Shown here: positions 7,948-17,221 of the stretch, in pieces
Numbering within the stretch: the first letter of the stretch is position 1
How the letters are laid out: every line of letters begins with the position of its first letter
Source of the DNA: Aquabacterium sp.
Lineage (GTDB): Bacteria > Pseudomonadota > Gammaproteobacteria > Burkholderiales > Burkholderiaceae_C
NCBI RefSeq assembly: GCF_029946005.1
Contig: NZ_JAQSDR010000041.1
Coordinates: 1 to 64,000 of the forward strand
DNA length: 64,000 nucleotides
Reading direction: 5' to 3'
Notes under the pieces: generated by a model
The model's input: only the letters and a program-made list of their open reading frames with translations
What the model was told of the DNA's origin: nothing
Database searches by the model: none
Position numbers and translations under genes: made by a program

Positions 7948-9200
7948 GGCCGCTTGCCGCCGGACATCAGGGATGCCGCTTCGCCGGGCAAGCTGCCGCT
8001 TCGAGCGCTGCGCGCCACCCAGGGGTTCAACGTTTCGAAGTAGTGGACAAAAGCCTCGCCCGTGCGGGCCCACAGGCGCTGCTCGCTCAGAACGGTCGCG
8101 GCCTTGGCCCACTGCTTGACCTGGTCGGGCTCTTTCAGGACTGCCCCGATGGCCTCGCTCAGCGCCGCCACCTGGCCTTGCGGGTACGACACACCATTAC
8201 CATGGCTGATCTCTTCGGCGAAGGCGCGTGCATCGGAGGTGATGGCGCCGCGACCGGCCGCGATCGCCCAGGACAGGGCCCCACTGGTGCCCCGCATCTG
8301 CCCCATCAGGGACAGCTTGCGGGACTCACGGTAGGGCAGCACCATCAGGTGATGACGCTGGATCAGTCCGGGGATGTCGTGCTCGTCGACGTCGAACTCC
8401 CAATCAACCTGGCCGCTCAAACCTTGCGATTCGACGCGCTGGCGCAGGCCATCCAGGTAGCTGCTGCCCGCGCCAAAGGCGATGTCGGGCGCAGTGCCGC
8501 CAGCGATCGTCAGCCGGACCTGGCTGGCCAGCTCGGGCTCTTGCTTGAGCAGCGTGCCCAGGGCGTCCACCAGGTCTTCAATGCCTTTGCCGCTGTAGAT
8601 GAACCCGAAGTACAGCAGGCGCAGCGATGACAAATCCGGCAAGGGTTGGGTGGGCAAGCCGGGCGTGCCATGCGGGATGACGCGGACCTTGGCCACCGGC
8701 ACCTTCATGCGCCGGGCCAGTCGCTGCGCACCGGTCTGCGTCAAGGCCACCAGGCCATCCAACTGTCGGGCCAGCGCGCGCTCGGCCCACAGCGTGTGCG
8801 GATCAAACAGCACCGCGAGAATCTTGCTGACCAGCGCAGGCACCCACGATGCGTTGTCCAGCGCGCGCCACAGGGCACTCACGGGCCGCCACACGATGCG
8901 CTCGGGGTCGTGGATGGTGGCTGACAAGGCCGGCCGGTTGGGCAGCATGGCCAGGGCGCTGAGCACGAAGAACTCGCCATGCCGACCACCGCCCAGTTCG
9001 GCGTGCACCACATCGACCTTGGACCAGTCGCGCTCGGCCACCCAGCGTTGCGCGTCTTCCAGCGACAAGATGGGGCGCTGCCCTTGCAAGGGCGTGAGCA
9101 CCTCGACGCCCGCACCGTTCACTGCACGGCGCCATTGCACGGCATAGTCGGCAATGCCGGTTTGTTCAGGGGGCAGCGGGGAGAGCAGGGCCAGTCTCAA
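7944..9200 (-). CDS. GT4-type glycosyltransferase, TTG start
   Basis: A 418-residue GT-B transferase. It begins MRLALLSPLPPEQTGIADYA, a GT4 N-terminus, with the central sugar-nucleotide region around LLYFGFIYSGKGIEDLVDAL and a C-terminal half ending in a small tail. The start is a TTG at 9200: GGAGG lies about 7 nt upstream and no ATG fits between this point and the stop of the upstream gene (9212). The gene is spaced 11 nt from the Wzz-like gene and overlaps the next gene by ATGA. It adds a sugar in repeat-unit assembly; specificity is not readable. Confidence 0.86.
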   Translation of the reverse strand: MRLALLSPLPPEQTGIADYAVQWRRAVNGAGVEVLTPLQGQRPILSLEDAQRWVAERDWSKVDVVHAELGGGRHGEFFVLSALAMLPNRPALSATIHDPERIVWRPVSALWRALDNASWVPALVSKILAVLFDPHTLWAERALARQLDGLVALTQTGAQRLARRMKVPVAKVRVIPHGTPGLPTQPLPDLSSLRLLYFGFIYSGKGIEDLVDALGTLLKQEPELASQVRLTIAGGTAPDIAFGAGSSYLDGLRQRVESQGLSGQVDWEFDVDEHDIPGLIQRHHLMVLPYRESRKLSLMGQMRGTSGALSWAIAAGRGAITSDARAFAEEISHGNGVSYPQGQVAALSEAIGAVLKEPDQVKQWAKAATVLSEQRLWARTGEAFVHYFETLNPWVARSARSGSLPGEAASLMSGGKRP

Positions 9201-9211
9201 TCAGGCCTCCA

Positions 9212-11191
9212 TCAGCTCTGGAAGAAGCGCATGACGCGGGTCGGCACCTCGAAGCGCCGACGATTCAGGATGATGCCGTCGACCTTGCGGAACGCGGTGC
9301 GCAACACGCCCAGCGCGTTGTCCACCACCGGCACCACGCTGGCGCGGGCCTCGACCACCATCACGATCAGGTCGGCCTTGCCCAGCGACAAAAACGCCTG
9401 CCGGTTGCTCAGCAGGTTGGAGGCCTGCAGCAAAGCCACTTCGCCCGGCTGCGCCTTGCCCGAAGCAGGATCCACCGCCACGCTCAAACCTTGGGCCTGC
9501 AGCACCTGCCGCAAATGCTGGGTGATGAAGCTGACACCCTCGCCGGACCGGGACGAGGCCAGCCCCACCGTCAGCCCCTGGTTGGCCACCTCGGCCAGTG
9601 GCAAGGTGCCATAGATGCGGTGCAGACTGGCGTGGAAATCATTGTCTTCGCCCATGCCCGTGATGTCTTTGACGGTGCTCCACAAGGGCACGCCAAAACG
9701 CGCTTCAAGGCGGCCACCATCGTGGATGCGCTGGTCCATGACGGAGCACAGGTACAGCACCAGCAGGCCCACGATGGCCCCGGCGGGCAAGGCCAGCGCC
9801 AGCAGCACCAGGCTCTTGGGCGAGGCGCGCGAAGGGTTCAAAGTGGCGTCTTCAATCACCGCGATGTTGTTGATGCGGTTGTCATCCAGGGCCTGGTCGA
9901 TGCGGGCTTTCTCCAGGCTGTCCAGGTAGAGCAGGCGGCTGCGTTCGGCCACGGTCAGGGCCTGCTCCAGGCGGGCCAGCTCGGGCTCGCTGGACAGCAC
10001 TTGCTGGCGGGCTTGGGTCAGCTCGTCGCGCTCTTTATTGAAGGCGGACGTCAGCGACAGGATCTCGCGAAGGCGCACGGCTTTTTCCAGCTCGCTCTTG
10101 GCCAGCAAGGTGCTCAGCTCATTGGGCGCGCGCTTTTCGCCGCGCTGCATGGGCCGGTCTTCCACCTTCAGTTGCGCTTCGAGGGCCGTGATGCTTTCGT
10201 TGAGCGCCAGGATGGCGGGTGCGCCGTCCTTGAACACGCGCAAGGCCTCGGCGCGCTGGCGCTTCAACTCGGCCAACTGGTTGCTCAGGGCCAGCCACGC
10301 GGGGCCGTAACCCACGTCGCGCTCGGCCACCGTTTCCTTGGCCATGCCCTTGGCACGCCCTGCCGCGTATGCCGCGCCCTCTTCCAGCGCTGAGCGCTCG
10401 GCCAGCAACTCGGACTGGCGCGTGCGCAGGTCGTTCAAACGCTTGGTGATGGCCGTCAGGCGCTCTTCCGCGCTGATGCCGTTGATCTGGGTCAGGCGGC
10501 CGCGCAATTGGCCCTTGATCGATTCGATCTGCTGGTCGGTGTCACGCACCTTGTTGTCGTAGAACACCACCAGCGTCTTGCGGCCCAACACCGTCGTGCG
10601 CTCGTCGGTGTAGACCTTGATCCAGGTTTTCATGATGCGCTGAGCCAGCACCGCATCGCCCCACGCGAAGCGCAACTCCATCACGCTGGAGCCCGGGCCG
10701 TGCGTCACGGTGAAGGCATCTTCGAGCCGGTTGGCCAGGCGGTCTTCCTCGCTCTGCGCCTCGGACAGGCCCAGCATGGCCGTGAACGAGCGAATGCCAT
10801 CGCGCACCGCATTCAAGGTCTTCTTGAGGTGGTACTTCAGCGCGCTCTTGAAGCCCGGTGGCGCCTCGGTCGGCAGTGACAGCTCCGGCAAATACAGGCG
10901 CGCCACCTGCGTGACCACGGGGCGACCGGTCAGCATCTTCTCTTCGTCGATGATGGGGTCGCGCTGGCTGCTTTGAGGGGCGTAAGTGGCGCGGTCGGTG
11001 ACATCGATGGGCACCGTCAGGTTTTCACGCCCGGGCTTGACCAGCAAGCGCGCCTCGGAGGCGTACTTGGGCGTCCACAGGAAGGCCCCCAGCACGATCA
11101 AGACGACGGTGACCCACAGCCCGATGAAGAACTGGCGGCGGAAGATGTAGAACAGCCGGACGATGTCCCGGAAAGAACGGATATCGATCAT
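9212..11191 (-). CDS. Wzz-type chain-length protein with a degenerate BY-kinase domain
   Basis: A 659-residue inner-membrane polysaccharide co-polymerase. An N-terminal membrane helix (about residues 20-42) is followed by the Wzz region (YASEARLLVKPGRENLTVPI), a long coiled-coil periplasmic part (about 180-430) and a second helix (about 455-480, LVLLALALPAGAIVGLLVLY). The cytoplasmic tail resembles a bacterial tyrosine kinase, but its Walker A is altered (SSRSGEGVSF; the Lys and the Thr of GKST are missing) and there is no C-terminal tyrosine cluster. It is therefore probably a pseudokinase. It lies 22 nt downstream of the Wza-like gene and would form the trans-envelope complex with it. Confidence 0.87.
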   Translation of the reverse strand: MIDIRSFRDIVRLFYIFRRQFFIGLWVTVVLIVLGAFLWTPKYASEARLLVKPGRENLTVPIDVTDRATYAPQSSQRDPIIDEEKMLTGRPVVTQVARLYLPELSLPTEAPPGFKSALKYHLKKTLNAVRDGIRSFTAMLGLSEAQSEEDRLANRLEDAFTVTHGPGSSVMELRFAWGDAVLAQRIMKTWIKVYTDERTTVLGRKTLVVFYDNKVRDTDQQIESIKGQLRGRLTQINGISAEERLTAITKRLNDLRTRQSELLAERSALEEGAAYAAGRAKGMAKETVAERDVGYGPAWLALSNQLAELKRQRAEALRVFKDGAPAILALNESITALEAQLKVEDRPMQRGEKRAPNELSTLLAKSELEKAVRLREILSLTSAFNKERDELTQARQQVLSSEPELARLEQALTVAERSRLLYLDSLEKARIDQALDDNRINNIAVIEDATLNPSRASPKSLVLLALALPAGAIVGLLVLYLCSVMDQRIHDGGRLEARFGVPLWSTVKDITGMGEDNDFHASLHRIYGTLPLAEVANQGLTVGLASSRSGEGVSFITQHLRQVLQAQGLSVAVDPASGKAQPGEVALLQASNLLSNRQAFLSLGKADLIVMVVEARASVVPVVDNALGVLRTAFRKVDGIILNRRRFEVPTRVMRFFQS

Positions 11192-11213
11192 GATGCTTGG
11201 CGGACTGCTTTCT

Positions 11214-11981
11214 TCACTTGACCTTGGTTTCGCCCCAGCTATAGCTCAAACCCAAAGCGCGAGTAAAAGGCAACAACTGATTGATATAGACCTCGACGCC
11301 ATCGCCCGCATTGCCCGCGGCCGACTTGGGCACGAACAGGACATCACCGCGCTGAAACGCCAGGGTCGGCGTGCCGCCCTCGGCGGGCTGCAGCAAGCGG
11401 CTGAAGTCCACGAAATACAGCTGGTAGCGTGATTGCTCGTCCAGACGCAGCAACGCCACGTGGCTGGGGTCGGCGCTGGGCATCAGTCCACCAGCGGCGA
11501 ACAGGCCTTGCTCGAGCGTGGCCACGGCCGACATGTCCAGCGGCCCCGGCGTGCGCACGGCCCCGCCAATGACCACCTTGCTGCTGGGTGAGGACACGAT
11601 GTTGATCGTCACACCCGGCTCACGGTAATAGGCTTCCAGGCGCGAACGCATGAACTGCGCAACCTCGTCGGGCGTCTTGCCAGCGGCTTCCACGCGGCCA
11701 GCGTAGCGGTAAGAAAAACTGCCGTCCGAGCGCACCGAGTAAATCTGCGACTGGCTGTCTTCGACCAGGTTGCGCAAATCAAGCGAGACCGCGTCTTGCG
11801 AATCGCGCACGATGCGCAAGGTGTCGCCCGGGTGAATGCGCGTGGGCTGCTTGGCCATGCGGACGATGTCCTCGGTCGTCAAGCGCCGCGCCCCGATCGC
11901 GCCATCGCCCGGCGGCGTCAGGTTGCCCATGGGCGTGCAGGCGGCAAGGAACAGGCTGAACAGCAGAACAAAGAGCTTCAT
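11214..11981 (-). CDS. Outer-membrane polysaccharide export lipoprotein (Wza/EpsD-like)
   Basis: A 255-residue secreted lipoprotein with signal MKLFVLLFSLFLAAC, whose lipobox (LAAC) puts lipidated Cys near residue 15. A polysaccharide export domain (RIHPGDTLRI...YSVRSDGSFSYRYAGRVEAAGKTPDEV) and SLBB-like segment (VVIGGAVRTPGPL) follow. It forms the outer-membrane channel of Wzy-dependent export. The start at 11981 is chosen because it gives a clean signal peptide. A possible -10 TATGAT lies at 12071-12066, without a convincing -35. It is followed by the Wzz-like gene. Confidence 0.9.
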   Translation of the reverse strand: MKLFVLLFSLFLAACTPMGNLTPPGDGAIGARRLTTEDIVRMAKQPTRIHPGDTLRIVRDSQDAVSLDLRNLVEDSQSQIYSVRSDGSFSYRYAGRVEAAGKTPDEVAQFMRSRLEAYYREPGVTINIVSSPSSKVVIGGAVRTPGPLDMSAVATLEQGLFAAGGLMPSADPSHVALLRLDEQSRYQLYFVDFSRLLQPAEGGTPTLAFQRGDVLFVPKSAAGNAGDGVEVYINQLLPFTRALGLSYSWGETKVK

Positions 11982-12104
11982 GGCAGACGGCGCAGGGGCT
12001 TGCAAGCAAGGGACAAATCGGGGGATGGGCCAGGCTGGACAAGCCTGGCAACGGCGCGTGACCGCATCATAAGAGGGCGCACGCCGGAAATACCGCCTGC
12101 ATCG

Positions 12105-13022
12105 TCATGCCGACGCGTCGGGCTGCTTGATACGTGGGGATTCGACGAACTGGCGGCGCCACTGCAGGTAGGCCTTGCCCATGGCGGAGCGGCTGGGGCG
12201 CCAGATCCAGGGCACCCCAAATTTGACGAAGAAGCGCAACATGCTGCGCAGGTGCGTTTTGCCCGAGGTGGACCAGATGCCGGCCTGGCTGTGGCGCTGG
12301 TGTTCGTGCACCAATTCAACTTGGGGCACGGCCATGACGGTCCAGCCTCCGACCCACATGCGCGCGCACAGGTCCACCTCTTCGAAATAGAGGAAGTAAC
12401 CCTCGTCCATGCAGCCCACTTGCTCAAAGGCGGTGCGCCGCACGACAAAACCGGTGCCCATCACCCAGTCGGCCTCAAACGGCCCATCGCGCCAGTTGCG
12501 CTTGAGGAGGTGAGACTTGACCAGGCGGCGCAGCGGCGCCAGTTTGCCCAGTGCCGTGCGTCGGGCCAGGATGTCGGGCAGGGAATAAAAACGCCGAGCC
12601 GAATACTGCAGGCTGCCATCCGGGTTGATCAGCTTCAGGCCCGCCACGCCCACCTTGGGCTGCTGGTCGAACAGGCGCTGGATGACCTGAACGGTGTTGC
12701 TCAGGAAATACGTGTCGGGATTGAGCACCAACACCAGGTCGGTGCGGGAGGCCGCCACGCCCAGGTTCACGCCAGCGCCAAATCCACCATTGCGGCCCGA
12801 GAGGATCACCCGCACGCCATCGCTCAGCGCTGCCTTCAGGCGCTCACCCGAACCATCGGGCGAGTGGTTGTCCACCACCACGATGTCCGAGGGCTTGGCA
12901 ATCTGGTGCGCCAGCAGGGAGCGAACGCACTGCATGGTCAGGTCAAACGTCCGGTAATTGACGATGACCACCCCAAGGGTGCTGACGGGTGATGAAGGCT
13001 CGCCTGTGGCGGTTGGAAACAT
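12105..13022 (-). CDS. GT2 family glycosyltransferase (rhamnosyltransferase-like)
   Basis: A 305-residue GT-A transferase. The N-terminal GVVIVNYRTFDLTMQCVRSL is followed by DxSxDGS-type VVVDNHSPDGSG and the DxD-like LVLNPDTYF, then the C-terminal FFLYFEEVDLCARMW block typical of rhamnosyl/WcaA-like GT2 enzymes. It would transfer a sugar to the growing lipid-linked unit. Start: ATG at 13022 with AAGAAAG upstream is preferred, but an in-frame ATG at about 13058 is possible. It is separated from the Wza-like gene by 123 nt, which include a 7-bp inverted repeat (12030-12048) without a U-run. Confidence 0.88.
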   Translation of the reverse strand: MFPTATGEPSSPVSTLGVVIVNYRTFDLTMQCVRSLLAHQIAKPSDIVVVDNHSPDGSGERLKAALSDGVRVILSGRNGGFGAGVNLGVAASRTDLVLVLNPDTYFLSNTVQVIQRLFDQQPKVGVAGLKLINPDGSLQYSARRFYSLPDILARRTALGKLAPLRRLVKSHLLKRNWRDGPFEADWVMGTGFVVRRTAFEQVGCMDEGYFLYFEEVDLCARMWVGGWTVMAVPQVELVHEHQRHSQAGIWSTSGKTHLRSMLRFFVKFGVPWIWRPSRSAMGKAYLQWRRQFVESPRIKQPDASA

Positions 13023-13263
13023 GACGGCTTTCTTACCCAGTTGGCATGGATGACCCATTGAACTCAAGGCGGCCACAATCTGACAACACATGCAATCTCA
13101 TTGCAGATGATAACGCGCTTCGTTCCGATTGTGGGGGAAACCCCAGTATTACGGGCCCCCTCATCTGGGCGGATAATCAGCCAGCGTTGCGATATGTAAC
13201 ACGGACCGCCACGCGCCCAGGCGCCCTTGGCGCTGAATTCTTCGCCACACCGGGAGTTTTTCT

Positions 13264-13845
13264 TTGAAGAAGATTTTTTTGGCCGTGCTGGCCGCCTCAG
13301 GCGTCATGAACTCTTGCTGGGCCAGCGAATGGACCCCGTTCTTGGGTGGTGGCCTCACGGCTGGTGGTGACAAGGTCACCACGACCCAGTACGTCACGGG
13401 CGATACCCAGAATCTGCACGCTGGTGGCTTGGTCGATCTGCGCGCGGGCCTGGATTTCCGCATGGTGGGCACCGACATCTCCTTGCAGGGCATGGTCGCG
13501 TACCACACCGACCGCTCCAACGCGGACAACGGCTCGGTCGACTTTTCGCGGATGCCTCTGGAGTTGCTGGTTCAGTGGCACGCCAATGAGAAGTGGGCCT
13601 TCGCGGGCGGTGTGCGCAAGGCAATCGGGGTCCGTTACAACGGCTCCGATGCCGGCACGCAATTTGGCAGCGACCAGAAATTCAAAAGCTCAATGGGCTG
13701 GATCCTGGAGGGCGAATACGCCATCATCCCCAGCGTCGGCCTGAAGGTGCGTTACGTCAAAGAGGACTACACCTCCAAAGCCGCCAACGGCCTGAAGCTG
13801 GACGGCAGCCACTTCGGCGTGCTGGGCGTGTACTACTTCCGCTGA
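13264..13845 (+). CDS. Small outer-membrane beta-barrel protein
   Basis: A 193-residue protein with a signal peptide (MKKIFLAVLAASGVMNSCWA, cut probably after WAS) and alternating amphipathic strands ending in aromatic YYFR, the C-terminal phenylalanine-type ending of outer-membrane barrels. About eight strands can be drawn (OmpW/OmpA-barrel-like size). The start is TTG at 13264 with GGGAG upstream; no ATG would preserve the signal peptide. It is divergent from the EPS cluster, with 241 nt between that may hold both promoters. Function unknown. Confidence 0.75.
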   Translation: MKKIFLAVLAASGVMNSCWASEWTPFLGGGLTAGGDKVTTTQYVTGDTQNLHAGGLVDLRAGLDFRMVGTDISLQGMVAYHTDRSNADNGSVDFSRMPLELLVQWHANEKWAFAGGVRKAIGVRYNGSDAGTQFGSDQKFKSSMGWILEGEYAIIPSVGLKVRYVKEDYTSKAANGLKLDGSHFGVLGVYYFR

Positions 13846-13866
13846 AGCAGCGGGCGCCTTGGCCCC

Positions 13867-14622
13867 TCAGGGCAGGCGCCAGTCCAAGTCCAATCCGTGG
13901 CGCGCCCAGAAGTCACGCGCCACCCCGAAATGCCCGCACCCGATGAAAGGCACCGGCCCCCGTGTGGCCGACAAGGGCGAGGGGTGGTTGCTGAGCAACA
14001 ACTCGTGCCCTTGGGCATGCGCCTCGATCAGCGCCCGTTTGCGTTGCGCATGGGCGCCCCACAGCATGAAGACCTTCGGGCCCAAGTCCTCGGCCACGGC
14101 CGCGATGATCAGGTCGGTCAACACATCCCACCCCCAGCCCGCATGACTCGCCGCCTGGGCCTCGGCCACGGTCAAGGTGGTGTTGAGCAACAGCACTCCT
14201 TGCTCGGCCCAGTGTTGCAAGCACCCATGGGTGGGCGGTGCGATGGCCAGATCACGCTGGATCTCTTTGTAGATGTTGCGGAGGCTGGGCGGCACTTTCA
14301 CCCCAGGCAACACTGAAAACGCCAAGCCGTGCGCCTGGTTGGGGCCGTGATACGGATCCTGCCCCAGGATGACAACGCGCACCTGCGCGCGCCGGGTCAG
14401 CTTCAAGGCCGCGAATACGTCACCCGGGTAGATCGTCTCGCCCGCCAGTCGGCTTTGTTCAACGCGCTGAATCAATGATTGGCCCACGGCACTGCGGCGG
14501 AATGCTTCGGTCAGGTCGCGCCAATCGGTCGGCACGGAATCGAAGCAGTCGGCCAAAGGCACGCTCAGGCGGTTCGCAGGCAACACCGTGGCCGCCCCAG
14601 CCCCAAACAGGTCCACGGACAT
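13867..14622 (-). CDS. ung: Uracil-DNA glycosylase
   Basis: A 251-residue family-1 uracil-DNA glycosylase that removes uracil from DNA in base excision repair. The catalytic motif GQDPYHG (Asp89) and the DNA-intercalating HPSPLS loop (His213) are intact, and [20 protein letters not shown] is the canonical Ser/Pro-rich region. The start ATG overlaps the stop of trpC by 1 nt (TGATG), so it may be coupled to the trp genes. It is convergent with the barrel protein gene, 21 nt away. Confidence 0.97.
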   Translation of the reverse strand: MSVDLFGAGAATVLPANRLSVPLADCFDSVPTDWRDLTEAFRRSAVGQSLIQRVEQSRLAGETIYPGDVFAALKLTRRAQVRVVILGQDPYHGPNQAHGLAFSVLPGVKVPPSLRNIYKEIQRDLAIAPPTHGCLQHWAEQGVLLLNTTLTVAEAQAASHAGWGWDVLTDLIIAAVAEDLGPKVFMLWGAHAQRKRALIEAHAQGHELLLSNHPSPLSATRGPVPFIGCGHFGVARDFWARHGLDLDWRLP

Positions 14623-15422
14623 CAGGCGAACAAGTCGGCCAGGGCCGCGCCTGGGTCGGGCGCGCGCATGAAAGCCTCACCCACCAGAAAGGCGTGAACA
14701 TCCGCCTCACGCATGCGCTGCACATCTGCCCGGCCCAAGATGCCGGATTCAGTGACCAGGAGGCGGTCAGCCGGGACGTTCTTGAGCAGGCCCAAGGTCG
14801 TGTCGAGGGTGACCTCGAAGGTGCGCAGGTTGCGGTTGTTGATGCCGACCAAGGGGGTCTTCAGGCGCAGGCTGCGTTCCAGCTCGTCGCCATCATGCAC
14901 CTCCACCAACACCGCCATGCCCAGTGAGTGAGCGCACGCTTCAAGGTCTGCCATCTGGACGTCATCAAGGCTGGCAGCGATCAGCAGGATGCAGTCGGCC
15001 CCCATCGCCCGGGCCTCGTAGACCTGGTAGTCGCTGACCATGAAATCCTTGCGCAGCACGGGCAGGTCGCAGGCCGCGCGAGCCTGCTGCAGGTAGGTGG
15101 CACTGCCCTGGAAAAACTGCTCGTCGGTGAGCACGCTGAGGCAGGCGGCACCATGCAGGGCGTAGCTGGCCGCGATTTGGGCGGGCACGAAATGCTCTCG
15201 CAACACGCCCTTGCTGGGGCTGGCCTTTTTGACTTCGGCGATGACACCGGCCTGGCCCGCCGCGATCTTGGCGCGCACGGCGCCCACGAAATCGCGCACA
15301 TCGGCTTGCTCCAGATTGCGGGTTTCGGCTTCGGCGCGCACCACATTCAATGACTTGCGCGTGAGCGCCAGTTCGATTTCCTGGTGCTTGACCGCGACGA
15401 TTTTCTTCAGGATGTCGGACAT
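14622..15422 (-). CDS. trpC: Indole-3-glycerol-phosphate synthase
   Basis: A 266-residue (beta/alpha)8 enzyme that converts CdRP to indole-3-glycerol phosphate. [12 protein letters not shown] with the catalytic Lys, [38 protein letters not shown] and the phosphate-binding VTESGI are all present. The start (MSDILKKIV) lies 4 nt downstream of the trpD stop. The gene is part of trpG-trpD-trpC on the minus strand, with trpE about 8 kb away. Confidence 0.97.
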   Translation of the reverse strand: MSDILKKIVAVKHQEIELALTRKSLNVVRAEAETRNLEQADVRDFVGAVRAKIAAGQAGVIAEVKKASPSKGVLREHFVPAQIAASYALHGAACLSVLTDEQFFQGSATYLQQARAACDLPVLRKDFMVSDYQVYEARAMGADCILLIAASLDDVQMADLEACAHSLGMAVLVEVHDGDELERSLRLKTPLVGINNRNLRTFEVTLDTTLGLLKNVPADRLLVTESGILGRADVQRMREADVHAFLVGEAFMRAPDPGAALADLFA

Positions 15423-15426
15423 GGGG

Positions 15427-16455
15427 TCAAAAGCCTTGGGTGGTCTGAACAAAGGTGGCCAGTGCCTGGGCGGCGCGGCCGCTGGCCAGCGCTTCGCGGG
15501 CGCGGTGAACGCCATCGGCCAGGGAGTCGGCCACATTGGCGGCGTAGAGGGCGGCGGCCGCGTTGAGCAAGACGATGTCGCGGGTCGGGCCGGGCTCGTT
15601 GTTCAACACCCGGCGCACGGTGGCCAGAGAGGCTTCGCGGTTGGCGGCCTTCAGGGCGGAACCGTCGTGCTCGGCAAAGCCGAACTGTTCGGGGTGGATC
15701 GTGTACTCGCGCACTTCGCCATCTTTCAGCTCGGCCACCCAGGTCTCGCCCGACAAGGTGATTTCATCCAGGCCATCGCAGCCGTGCACGATCAGCACGT
15801 GTTGCGAACCCAGGCGTTGCAGCACGCGGGCTTGCAGGCCGACCAGATCGCGGTGGAACACGCCCATGAGCTGATTGGGCGCGCCAGCCGGGTTGGTGAG
15901 CGGGCCCAGGATGTTGAAAAGGGTGCGCACGCCCAGTTCCTTGCGGACGGGGGCGGCGTGCTTCATGGCGCCGTGGTGGTTGGGCGCGAACATGAAACCC
16001 ACGCCAGTTTGCGCCAAGCATTGGGCCACCTGTTCGGGCGCGAGGTCAATGCGGGCGCCCAGCGCTTCGAGCACGTCGGCGCTGCCAGTGCTGGACGACA
16101 CGCTGCGTCCGCCGTGCTTGGCCACGCGCGCGCCTGCTGCGGCCGCTACGAACATGGCCGTGGTCGAGATGTTGAAGGTATGCGCGCCGTCGCCCCCCGT
16201 GCCGCACAGGTCGACCAGGTGGGCGGTGTCGGGCACGCTGACGGGGGTGCAGAACTCGCGCATCACCTGCGCGGCCGCCGTCAGCTCGCCCACGGTTTCC
16301 TTCTTGACGCGCAGGCCGGTGATGAGTGCGGCCATGACGACCGGCGACATCTCGCCGCGCATGATGCGGCGCATCAGGCCCAGCATCTCGTCGTGGAAGA
16401 TTTCGCGGTGCTCGATGACGCGCTGCAGTGCCTGGGTGTCGGTGATGGTGCTCAT
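15427..16455 (-). CDS. trpD: Anthranilate phosphoribosyltransferase
   Basis: A 342-residue enzyme that joins anthranilate and PRPP. It shows the PRPP-binding [35 protein letters not shown] and [20 protein letters not shown] blocks, and [11 protein letters not shown]. Length and order of motifs are normal. It lies 10 nt from trpG and 4 nt from trpC, so the three genes are likely one transcript. Confidence 0.97.
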   Translation of the reverse strand: MSTITDTQALQRVIEHREIFHDEMLGLMRRIMRGEMSPVVMAALITGLRVKKETVGELTAAAQVMREFCTPVSVPDTAHLVDLCGTGGDGAHTFNISTTAMFVAAAAGARVAKHGGRSVSSSTGSADVLEALGARIDLAPEQVAQCLAQTGVGFMFAPNHHGAMKHAAPVRKELGVRTLFNILGPLTNPAGAPNQLMGVFHRDLVGLQARVLQRLGSQHVLIVHGCDGLDEITLSGETWVAELKDGEVREYTIHPEQFGFAEHDGSALKAANREASLATVRRVLNNEPGPTRDIVLLNAAAALYAANVADSLADGVHRAREALASGRAAQALATFVQTTQGF

Positions 16456-16465
16456 GTCGGCCCCT

Positions 16466-17050
16466 TCACATCGTCAGGAAGTTTTTGAGCATCGCGTGAC
16501 CGTGCTCGGTCAGGATGGACTCCGGGTGGAACTGCACGCCTTCGAGTGGTGCGAAGTTCGGGTCGGTCTGCGGGCCCTTGTGGCGCACGCCCATGATCTC
16601 GCCGTCTTCGGAACTGGAGGTGATCTCCAGGAAGTCGGGCAGGCTGGATTTCTCGATGGCCAGCGAGTGGTAGCGGATCACGGTGAAGTGATCGGGCAGG
16701 TCTTTGTAGACGCCTTTTTGATCGGTGCTGATGACGCTGGTCTTGCCATGCATCTGGGTCTTCGCGCGGATCACCTTGCCGCCCAAGGCCGCGCCAATGG
16801 CCTGGTGGCCCAGGCACACGCCCAGGATGGGCAACTGGCCCGTGAAGCGCTGCAAGGCGGGCACGCACACACCGGCTTCGGCGGGCGAGCAGGGCCCGGG
16901 GGACAGCACCAAGCGGTCGGGCTTGAGGGCCGCGATTTCGTCCAGCGTGATCTCGTCGTTGCGAACCACGCGGACCTCTTCGCCCAGCTCGGCAAAGTAC
17001 TGGACCAAGTTGAAGGTGAAGCTGTCGTAGTTGTCGATCATCAGCAGCAT
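16466..17050 (-). CDS. trpG: Anthranilate synthase component II (glutamine amidotransferase)
   Basis: A 194-residue class I glutamine amidotransferase that gives ammonia to TrpE; in many bacteria the same protein also serves PabB. Catalytic Cys79 is in LGVCLGHQ, and the His/Glu pair is in VQFHPES. It starts [12 protein letters not shown] with AGGAT as a weak ribosome binding site. Its partner trpE lies about 8 kb away on the same strand beyond a type VI secretion module. A structured leader precedes it (17087-17221). Confidence 0.97.
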   Translation of the reverse strand: MLLMIDNYDSFTFNLVQYFAELGEEVRVVRNDEITLDEIAALKPDRLVLSPGPCSPAEAGVCVPALQRFTGQLPILGVCLGHQAIGAALGGKVIRAKTQMHGKTSVISTDQKGVYKDLPDHFTVIRYHSLAIEKSSLPDFLEITSSSEDGEIMGVRHKGPQTDPNFAPLEGVQFHPESILTEHGHAMLKNFLTM

Positions 17051-17086
17051 ATGCGCTCTATCCTATTGATTTCATGAGGGATTTCT

Positions 17087-17134
17087 CAAGACTCTCAGGG
17101 AGGTGGGAGTCTTGTGCGCCCGAAGACGGGCGCA
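17087..17134 (-). promoter_or_regulatory. trpG: Two adjacent hairpins in the trpGDC leader
   Basis: Read on the minus strand, TGCGCCCG-loop-CGGGCGCA (17134-17115) is immediately followed by CAAGACTC-loop-GAGTCTTG (17114-17087); both have perfect 8-bp stems. They lie between the stop of a putative leader ORF (17144) and trpG (17050). A third small stem (TGGC-GTAA-GCCA, 17164-17153) covers the ORF's Trp codon. No U-run follows the second hairpin, so it is not a standard intrinsic terminator. Confidence 0.5.
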
Positions 17135-17143
17135 ATAGGTCGT

Positions 17144-17209
17144 TCAGGCGGATGGCTTACGCCAACGCTGACGAAGGAGGTCTGCTGAAGAGGGCAAGAA
17201 CGCACGCAT
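17144..17209 (-). CDS. Putative 21-residue leader peptide upstream of trpGDC
   Basis: A minus-strand ORF encodes MRAFLPSSADLLRQRWRKPS followed by a final Ala, with one Trp codon (TGG) near the end. The ATG lies 6 nt after a -10-like TAAAAT (17221-17216), so a transcript from it would be leaderless. The ORF stops 9 nt before the first of two hairpins. Layout resembles amino-acid attenuators and the ORF upstream of trpE (26615-26731). Translation is not proven, and a single Trp codon is weak for attenuation. Confidence 0.4.
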   Translation of the reverse strand: MRAFLPSSADLLRQRWRKPSA

Positions 17210-17215
17210 GTGATC

Positions 17216-17221
17216 ATTTTA
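17216..17221 (-). promoter_or_regulatory. trpG: Candidate -10 element for trpGDC
   Basis: TAAAAT on the minus strand (17221-17216), in the context GGCTAAAATGATC. No good -35 lies 16-18 nt upstream; the sequence there is GC-rich. A local promoter is expected because the type VI module separates trpGDC from trpE. Confidence 0.4.

Noticed and set aside
12030-12048. CCAGGCT/AGCCTGG hairpin between GT2 and Wza-like genes as terminator
   Set aside because: No U-run on either strand, so an intrinsic terminator cannot be supported.
13091-13105. TGCAAT/ATTGCA inverted repeat upstream of the GT2 gene as operator
   Set aside because: Short 6-bp arms with no second copy or nearby promoter; left as unproven.
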